A model generated the notes under the pieces. It saw nothing but the letters and a program-made list of their open reading frames with translations, was not told the origin of the DNA and made no database searches. From Alphaproteobacteria bacterium (lineage in GTDB: Bacteria; Pseudomonadota; Alphaproteobacteria; Micropepsales; Micropepsaceae), in assembly GCA_028869355.1 (NCBI GenBank), contig JAGWSK010000239.1:1-6558 (forward strand): a stretch of DNA of 6,558 nt. Direction: 5' to 3'. Below, in pieces: positions 1 through 3,912 of this stretch (position 1 is the stretch's first letter; each line of letters begins with the position of its first letter). The position numbers and the translations under genes are program-made.

Positions 1-1
1 G

Positions 2-73
2 GCTTTTGCGCAGCCCGCCGCGGTGCGCGTCGATGTCGGCATGTATTACGCGCCCGGACGATATTTCGAGTGA
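2..73 (+). CDS. C-terminal end of an unidentified gene (partial, 5' end outside window)
   Basis: A reading frame is open from the left edge and ends at the TGA at 71-73. The visible 23 residues end in MYYAPGRYFE. They include an Ala/Val-rich stretch followed by aromatic residues, which is too little to assign a family. It could be the end of a secreted or envelope protein, but that is a guess. The stop codon overlaps a possible downstream start in a TGATG arrangement, the kind of junction seen in translationally coupled genes. The alternative is that this is simply an open frame in GC-rich DNA running off the edge. Confidence 0.4.
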   Translation, partial: AFAQPAAVRVDVGMYYAPGRYFE

Positions 74-441
74 TGCCGGCGCTGGCCAGTGGGAGCGAGC
101 ACGTGACTGGAGAAGTCACAGAATTTGCTGTTGAGACCGCTCGGGATTCTGCTCGCGAAGCGGCTCCGGGTCTGCTGGAGAATGCGACGCCCACAAGTGA
201 ATTCGGCAGCGATCCTGACGAAGAACTATCCCGCCTGGCCCGGTTGAGCGAGGAAAATCCTGATCTCCGCGAATCGATCCGCGAATGCGAGTTGCTGTCA
301 CATGCATTGATTGCGCAGTCGAGCATTTCGGCAACGATCACCTGCCGGACCATGGAGGAAGTGGATGCAATCGACCGCGGACCTGAAGTTTTTGCGGTGT
401 TGCGATCCCGATTGGGTTCGAACCAACGGCGTACAGATTAG
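73..441 (+). CDS. Small acidic hypothetical protein, doubtful
   Basis: The ATG at 73 overlaps the preceding TGA (TGATG); a GTG at 70 is an alternative start. The product is 122 residues, rich in Glu, Ala, Ser and Arg, with no signal peptide or membrane segment. Residues ~50-80 (DEELSRLARLSEENPDLRESI) look amphipathic and could be helical. I do not recognise a family. The last 13 codons and the TAG lie inside the tRNA-like 3' fragment at 402-443, so the current C-terminus (RSRLGSNQRRTD) is translated tRNA sequence. If the gene is real, an insertion event has probably replaced its original end; otherwise the ORF is chance. No clear ribosome binding site precedes it beyond the possible coupling to the upstream gene. 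Confidence 0.35.
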   Translation: MPALASGSEHVTGEVTEFAVETARDSAREAAPGLLENATPTSEFGSDPDEELSRLARLSEENPDLRESIRECELLSHALIAQSSISATITCRTMEEVDAIDRGPEVFAVLRSRLGSNQRRTD

Positions 442-443
442 GG
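402..443 (-). repeat. tRNA-Arg(CCT)-like 3' half, candidate attachment-site remnant
   Basis: This stretch aligns without gaps to 1279-1320, the 3' half of the intact tRNA-Arg(CCT) gene, with 35 of 42 positions identical and in the same orientation. The match starts at the anticodon (identical 11-base block at 432-442 and 1309-1319), runs through the T-arm and ends at the first C of CCA. The T-arm remains foldable: GTTGG, loop TTCGAAC, CCAAT. Beyond 443 the sequence does not resemble the tRNA 5' half: there is no D-loop GG and no convincing acceptor strand. It is therefore a half tRNA rather than a complete decayed gene. This is the usual appearance of the displaced 3' end left by integration into a tRNA gene. 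Confidence 0.7.
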
Positions 444-602
444 CGCGGACCTGAACCGGCGACAGGCGGTTCTGAGATCAGCATCGCCGCCGTGGGCACC
501 CGTCGAAATTGCTTGGAATTAATGTGACGGACACCGGCGGATGAAAAATTGATAGTCTCGTGGTACAAACCTCACATCCACATTTATCTGCGCAGGTGTT
601 CC

Positions 603-1202
603 ATGCCATTTGAGACCAATATCGACTCAGTTCGATTCGGGCTGATAATCAATCGGCTGTTTGCGCGCAAAGCAGCAGCAGGAGCGGCCCTCGGCCTCCT
701 GTTTGCTGTCAGCGCCCCATACGTCGCGCGGGCGCAGGATCAGTACTCGCCGCCACCGCAAGAGCAGTACCAATACCCGCCGCCACAAGCCCAATACCCA
801 TATCCGCCGCCGCAAGCGCAGTACTATCCGCCGCCGGAATATCCGGTCCCGCCCCCGGGCGCGATGTGGATCGGAGAGCCGGGAGAATGCCTGTACGCGA
901 ATGGAGTGGTTTACTGGTGCGCGCCGGGTGTGATCTTTACCGGATTTCCGGTCGGATGGAATTATGCCAGGTATCCGGTTGTGAGCGTCGCGCCTGGTAT
1001 CGTGCTGGATCCGATTTGGTTCGGGGGATGGAGACGCGAGCATCCCGGCTTCGTCTTCCGTGGAAGGATCGCGACGGACTTCGAGCGGCGGGCGTTTTTT
1101 GAGCACCGAGAGGAATTCCGGGACAGGTTCAGACGTGAGGGGAATCCGCGGGAACGCGAACGCGATCGCGAACGTGAAAGAAAGCCGGAGGAACGGCGGT
1201 AA
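603..1202 (+). CDS. Exported Pro/Gln/Tyr-repeat protein with charged Arg/Glu tail
   Basis: The product is 199 residues and I do not recognise a named family. The ATG at 603 is chosen because an AGGTG at 594-598 precedes it and it leads into a plausible Sec signal. That signal has basic residues at 18-23 (RLFARK), a hydrophobic core at ~24-40 and an ARA cleavage site near residue 44. A TTG at 549 would only add an unlikely 18-residue extension. The mature protein has three parts. Residues ~50-85 are a proline-rich repeat (PPPQAQY-type units). Residues ~86-150 form an aromatic, glycine-rich core with two cysteines (C96, C106) that could form a disulfide. The tail from ~155 is strongly charged and ends in RERERDRERERK. 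The layout suggests a secreted or cell-surface structural protein. It is the only convincing gene between the two tRNA-derived repeats, and its function is unknown. Confidence 0.75.
   Translation: MPFETNIDSVRFGLIINRLFARKAAAGAALGLLFAVSAPYVARAQDQYSPPPQEQYQYPPPQAQYPYPPPQAQYYPPPEYPVPPPGAMWIGEPGECLYANGVVYWCAPGVIFTGFPVGWNYARYPVVSVAPGIVLDPIWFGGWRREHPGFVFRGRIATDFERRAFFEHREEFRDRFRREGNPRERERDRERERKPEERR
750..857 (+). repeat. In-frame Pro/Gln/Tyr repeat inside the exported protein gene
   Basis: This stretch encodes residues ~50-85 of the exported protein. Successive units follow PPPQ-x-QY-x-Y, as PPPQEQYQY, PPPQAQYPY, PPPQAQYY, then the degenerate PPPEYPV and PPPG. Units share the codon pattern ccgccgcaagc-cagta but are not identical in DNA, so this is an ageing tandem duplication rather than a fresh microsatellite. 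Such segments are usually extended and disordered and act as wall-spanning linkers or surface-binding regions; the role here is inferred. Copy number may vary between strains. Confidence 0.75.
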
Positions 1203-1242
1203 TCAAGCTGGCGGCAGTCACCGATACACGCTTTCCGCCATG

Positions 1243-1270
1243 ACCGTGGACCGTGGACCGTGGGACACGG
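1243..1270. repeat. Triple heptamer ACCGTGG plus small hairpin next to tRNA-Arg
   Basis: Three perfect tandem copies of ACCGTGG occupy 1243-1263. The last copy runs into GACACGG, creating a 5-bp stem with a 3-base loop (CCGTG, GGA, CACGG) at 1258-1270. It lies 7 bases beyond the encoded CCA end of the minus-strand tRNA. It could therefore act as a weak processing or termination structure, but no T-run follows on the minus strand, so a classical intrinsic terminator is not supported. Confidence 0.6.
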
Positions 1271-1276
1271 GGTAAA

Positions 1277-1353
1277 TGGCGACCCCGATAGGATTCGAAC
1301 CTACGACCTACAGATTAGGAATCTGCCGCTCTATCCTGCTGAGCTACGGGGTC
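1277..1353 (-). tRNA. tRNA-Arg, anticodon CCT
   Basis: This is a complete cloverleaf of 77 bases read on the minus strand. The acceptor GACCCCG pairs with CGGGGTC. The D-arm is GCTC/GAGC with loop AGCAGGATA, which contains the conserved GG. The anticodon arm is GCAGA/TCTGT with loop TTCCTAA, giving anticodon CCT, which reads the AGG codon. The variable loop is AGGTC and the T-arm is GTAGG, TTCGAAT, CCTAT. The discriminator is G and CCA is encoded in the DNA (1277-1279). This tRNA decodes a rare arginine codon in GC-rich genomes and tRNA-Arg genes are frequent integration sites. Its 3' half is repeated at 402-443. The plus-strand ORF across it (product with DRIRTYDLQIRNLPLYPAEL) is a translation of the tRNA and is not a gene. 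Confidence 0.97.
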
Positions 1354-1425
1354 ATTGCGCCAGGGCCGCATTGAACAACAGCGGACCAACCGCGTCCAGC
1401 CTGCCGCAACCGATGATCCGGACAC
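1354..1425. other. Spacer between tRNA-Arg and the CYTH-CHAD gene
   Basis: Seventy-two bases separate the CYTH-CHAD stop from the 5' end of the tRNA, both on the minus strand. The tRNA promoter would be expected here or within the end of the CYTH-CHAD gene, but no convincing -35/-10 pair is visible. Read-through from the upstream gene is possible. No T-rich terminator hairpin is seen. Confidence 0.4.
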
Positions 1426-2961
1426 CTACTGCCAAAACGGTTTGGCCCTTTCGATTCGGCGCGCCGCATGCGTTGCCAGGCCGGTGAGATGGGCCGACTC
1501 GCCATCATCCGGGCGATAAAGCGCCACGGCAGTGTCCGGATTCACTTCATCACCGGACGAGCGCCTGGTGGACGGACGAACGATTTCCGAGACCAGGCGT
1601 TCGCGGTTGGCAAGATCATTGAGATCGCCCAATGCGCCCTGCATGTCTTTGAGCGCCGATAGCAGTCTGTCCCGGCGATGCACGTTCTTCCTGCCGGGGA
1701 AAAGGCCACCAAAAAACTCGACCGCATAGCGCAGCCGCTTGGTGCGAATGCGCAACCGGTGACGCTCCGCGGGATCGAATTGCGCCAGCCCCGCCAATTG
1801 CTTCACCAATTTTTTGTGACCGCGGCGAAGTTCGCGCGCGGCATGGACGATGACCGGCTGTTCGCGGATACGCGCTGCAGAATGTACCGTGCTGTTGCGC
1901 CAGTCCCCACACTCGATCCACGTCAGAATTTCCAGCAGCAAGTCACGGAATCGTATTGACGACACGGCTTGGCGCAAATGGACGTAAGCCTGGTGCCGGT
2001 GTCGCTCGAAGCGCCGGATGATGCTCGGGGGAAAGCTCACGCCTGACTTTTGATGTTGTAAAGCGTCCAGCAAGACGTCGAGGTCGCGCGCGGCGCCAAG
2101 GCATTGACCCACCCATCTGAGATCGGACGTGATGTGCTCCGTCTCGTCGTTCTGCAGCATCTCCGAAAATGCCGAGATGGAAGCCCGCAGCCGCCGGAGC
2201 CCAACCCGCATCTGGTGGAGTGCTTCTGCATTTTCCTTCACACTCGCGGACAGATTGGCGATCAGTTGACGAAGACAATCGCGGGCGATTGTTCGAAACG
2301 CAGCTTCGGACGGCATGGCAGAAGCCAGAGCCACGTGTCCGGCACGAAAGATGCCAGTCTCATTCTCCTGCAGAAGGGCGTAGCCGCGCGCTGATTTACT
2401 TTGGATGCTCAGCCGTAGCGGCGATATTGCCGCGATCGCTTTCGCGGTCTTGAATACGTCATCAAGGCTTCCATCGAGCGACTCGATTTCAATTTCGCAC
2501 AGTCTAGCGCGGCGCTTTCCCGCAATCACGCGTCCGCGGTCGATGGTGAGCGCGATCTGGTTCGCTCCCGGCAATTCGAAAGCGACTCGCCGAACCTCAA
2601 CTTCGAATACGGCATTTAGCAGGCGCGACAGGTGCGGCTGCTTCAGCGGTTTGAGCCCCGTCTTGCGCGCCGCAGCCAGATCGGGAATGAACCCGTGAAC
2701 CGGTTTTTCCCATTCCGGCCGGTCGAACAGGCCCACACCACCCGGATCCTGCCGTTTGATTGTCTGGGTGAATGTGTCGCCCGAATGCCGGATGCGCAGG
2801 GATACGCCGTTGTGGTGCAGCGACAAGTCGTTGGTATCAAAATAGACCGTATGGAGCTTCCGGCCGCTTTTCCTCGTGCCGCCCTTCGCACGCAGCCATT
2901 CGGCAATGCGCGGAGCGGCCGCGGGTTCGATTTCCAGTTTCAACTCGCGTTCGCGCGCCAT
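1426..2961 (-). CDS. CYTH and CHAD domain protein (triphosphatase-like, YgiF type)
   Basis: The product is 511 residues. The ATG at 2961 is preferred because a GGGGGCGG lies just upstream and it puts the CYTH motif at the N-terminus as usual; a TTG at 2982 would add seven residues. The CYTH domain spans ~1-205. It shows the EXEXK signature (E4-R-E-L-K8) and the tunnel strand residues around YFDT (40-43), LRIR (55-58), CEIEIE (155-160) and K189/R192. The family hydrolyses inorganic triphosphate or related substrates with divalent metal. The CHAD domain spans ~222-500 with its two helical repeats of conserved His/Arg/Lys: H249QMRVGLRRLR and H401RLRIRTKRLRY. CHAD domains bind polyphosphate. The fusion is like E. 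coli YgiF. A cytosolic role in tri- or polyphosphate metabolism is inferred; the true substrate cannot be read from sequence. It reads toward the tRNA, 138 bp downstream of the PEBP gene. Confidence 0.93.
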   Translation of the reverse strand: MARERELKLEIEPAAAPRIAEWLRAKGGTRKSGRKLHTVYFDTNDLSLHHNGVSLRIRHSGDTFTQTIKRQDPGGVGLFDRPEWEKPVHGFIPDLAAARKTGLKPLKQPHLSRLLNAVFEVEVRRVAFELPGANQIALTIDRGRVIAGKRRARLCEIEIESLDGSLDDVFKTAKAIAAISPLRLSIQSKSARGYALLQENETGIFRAGHVALASAMPSEAAFRTIARDCLRQLIANLSASVKENAEALHQMRVGLRRLRASISAFSEMLQNDETEHITSDLRWVGQCLGAARDLDVLLDALQHQKSGVSFPPSIIRRFERHRHQAYVHLRQAVSSIRFRDLLLEILTWIECGDWRNSTVHSAARIREQPVIVHAARELRRGHKKLVKQLAGLAQFDPAERHRLRIRTKRLRYAVEFFGGLFPGRKNVHRRDRLLSALKDMQGALGDLNDLANRERLVSEIVRPSTRRSSGDEVNPDTAVALYRPDDGESAHLTGLATHAARRIERAKPFWQ

Positions 2962-3099
2962 GCCGCCCCCAAAATCGGTCAAGTTGCGAACGGAAATAAC
3001 CTGCGCCCGAAGTCCTATTCGGCTGACTGAAATCCGGCAAGAGGGGGCGTGTCTGGTATGGCTGTGCTGCGCCCAAAGTAGCGACGATGATTACCTTCA
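2962..3099. other. Spacer between the PEBP-like and CYTH-CHAD genes
   Basis: These 138 bases separate two minus-strand genes. There is a short imperfect inverted repeat (ATGAT...ATCAT) around 3086-3102 overlapping the PEBP stop. It lacks a GC stem and a T-run, so termination there is not supported. The gap is long for a tight operon but no clear promoter is visible, so co-transcription remains open. Confidence 0.4.
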
Positions 3100-3687
3100 T
3101 CATTCGGGGCGTTGGAAGCGTGCGACCAGCAATGCCCGGCCCTTGATGTGGCCTTTCATCCGATCCTGTAATTGCTCCGCCGTCAATCCCGCGGGCAACT
3201 CCTTCGGATCGAGATCGGTCCCCCAGATCGTGAATTCATAATGGTGGATGCCGGTTTTGGTCGGCCCTTCCTGCGGCGGCGGACACATGCCGCGCCAGGT
3301 ACCCATGCCGCGGAAGCCCTTGCCCTCGACTAACTTGTCGGAAGCTTTGCTCAACTCGCCTTCGGCAAAGGCATTGACGCCGGTCGGAATGCCGTACACC
3401 ACCAAATCCGTGTGCGGCGGGTCTTCCATTTCAAACATCGTGATCGCAAAGCTCTTCACCCCCGGCCGCGGATTGGCCCAGGAAAGCTGCGGCGAGATAT
3501 TCTGGCCGAAGCAATTCGGGTTTTTTTTGTCCTTGATATAGGCCATCCGCATGGGAACCAGACCGCCGTCCTGAAAACTTGCCGAACTCAAAGTGAAGGT
3601 TGGTTCCGGCGGAGCTGCCGCCTGCGATGCGTTGATGACGCACCCCGCCGCGGCGGCCACAGCAGTGAACAGTATGGCTTTGCGCAC
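3100..3687 (-). CDS. Exported PEBP / YbhB-YbcL family protein
   Basis: The product is 195 residues starting at the GTG at 3687, chosen because a strong purine-rich ribosome binding site sits directly upstream and a signal peptide begins there. Starting at 3774 would put 29 non-signal residues first. Residues 1-23 form a Sec signal (MRKAILFTAVAAAAGC...SQA). The C16 context (AAGC) is only a weak lipobox, so cleavage near 23 to give a soluble periplasmic protein is more likely. The PEBP fold shows in GQNISPQLSW (61-70), the F-E-M-E-D-P-P stretch (85-91) at the place of the usual DPDAP, VVYGIP (96-101), and RGMCPPPQEG...HHYEF (132-152). It ends with the expected GHIKGRALLVARFQR. The family binds anionic or phospholipid-like ligands in a small pocket; bacterial members have no settled function. 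The altered DPDAP motif suggests a divergent pocket. Confidence 0.9.
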   Translation of the reverse strand: MRKAILFTAVAAAAGCVINASQAAAPPEPTFTLSSASFQDGGLVPMRMAYIKDKKNPNCFGQNISPQLSWANPRPGVKSFAITMFEMEDPPHTDLVVYGIPTGVNAFAEGELSKASDKLVEGKGFRGMGTWRGMCPPPQEGPTKTGIHHYEFTIWGTDLDPKELPAGLTAEQLQDRMKGHIKGRALLVARFQRPE

Positions 3688-3700
3688 TCCCTCCCTCCCA
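3688..3700 (-). promoter_or_regulatory. Strong ribosome binding site of the PEBP-like gene
   Basis: On the minus strand the bases just before the GTG at 3687 read TGGGAGGGAGGGA. This is an unusually long purine run offering a Shine-Dalgarno core (GGGAGG) at about six bases spacing. It decides the GTG over the upstream ATG at 3774. The triplicated GGGA also means the spacing could shift if copy number changes. Confidence 0.7.
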
Positions 3701-3912
3701 GGAACAATCAAGGGCTTAATGTAGCCGCGCGGAGAGGTGAATGCCAGAATCGGACCTCCGGTTGCGGCGTGCAACGCCTTGCTTTAGATACTCCCCGCTT
3801 TGGGAATGGCGGCCATGACGAACAGCATGCAGCGAATTAGACTGGCCTGACGACGGTTCTCCGGCGCAACCATCGGCCGCGCCTGTTCTTCCCCACCCGA
3901 AAGCATGCATTC
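3701..3912. promoter_or_regulatory. Divergent intergenic region between the PEBP-like gene and ileS
   Basis: Both flanking genes should start transcription in this interval. On the minus strand a weak pair CTGGCA, 18 bases, TACATT could serve the PEBP gene, but each box matches consensus at only four of six positions. For ileS no good -35/-10 is seen. Only a weak GAAAG at ~3899-3903 precedes the ATG, within the symmetric GCATGCATTCATG. There is no T-box-like leader: no long helix-rich region followed by a terminator and no T-box core. Confidence 0.4.

Larger units (their letters stand above)
402..1320. mobile_element. Possible tRNA-Arg-associated insertion remnant without integrase
   Basis: The segment is bounded by direct repeats: the tRNA 3'-half fragment at 402-443 and the 3' half of intact tRNA-Arg(CCT) at 1279-1320. 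The intact tRNA sits at one end with its 3' terminus facing the interior and the fragment closes the other end, as expected for site-specific integration at a tRNA. The interior (444-1278) holds a single convincing gene, the repeat-rich exported protein at 603-1202. No integrase, excisionase or transposase is present, so the segment would be a deletion remnant or a passively mobilised unit. The alternative is an old duplication of part of the tRNA with no mobile element involved. Confidence 0.3.

Noticed and set aside
444..480. Possible 5' half completing a second tRNA on the minus strand
   Set aside because: An ACCG/CGGT D-like stem is present, but the loop lacks GG, the acceptor pairing is imperfect and the anticodon loop would be ten bases long; no similarity to the 5' half of tRNA-Arg.
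627..1106. 159-codon minus-strand ORF opposite the exported protein
   Set aside because: Its Arg/Leu-rich repeats are the antisense of the PPPQ repeat; the plus-strand frame has a signal peptide and a ribosome binding site and is the better gene.
1260..1487. Plus-strand ORF with DRIRTYDLQIRNLPLYPAEL
   Set aside because: It is a translation of the antisense of tRNA-Arg(CCT), a well-known false gene type; the downstream part overlaps the CYTH-CHAD gene.
3521..3528. Run of eight T (A8 on the coding strand) in the PEBP-like gene, forming A AAA AAC, a possible slippery heptamer
   Set aside because: The zero frame gives a complete PEBP protein, and the -1 frame stops after about 34 codons with no recognisable domain or stimulatory structure evident.
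3701..3912. T-box or other amino-acid-responsive leader before ileS
   Set aside because: No T-box core, no specifier-type helix and no terminator hairpin with a T-run were seen.
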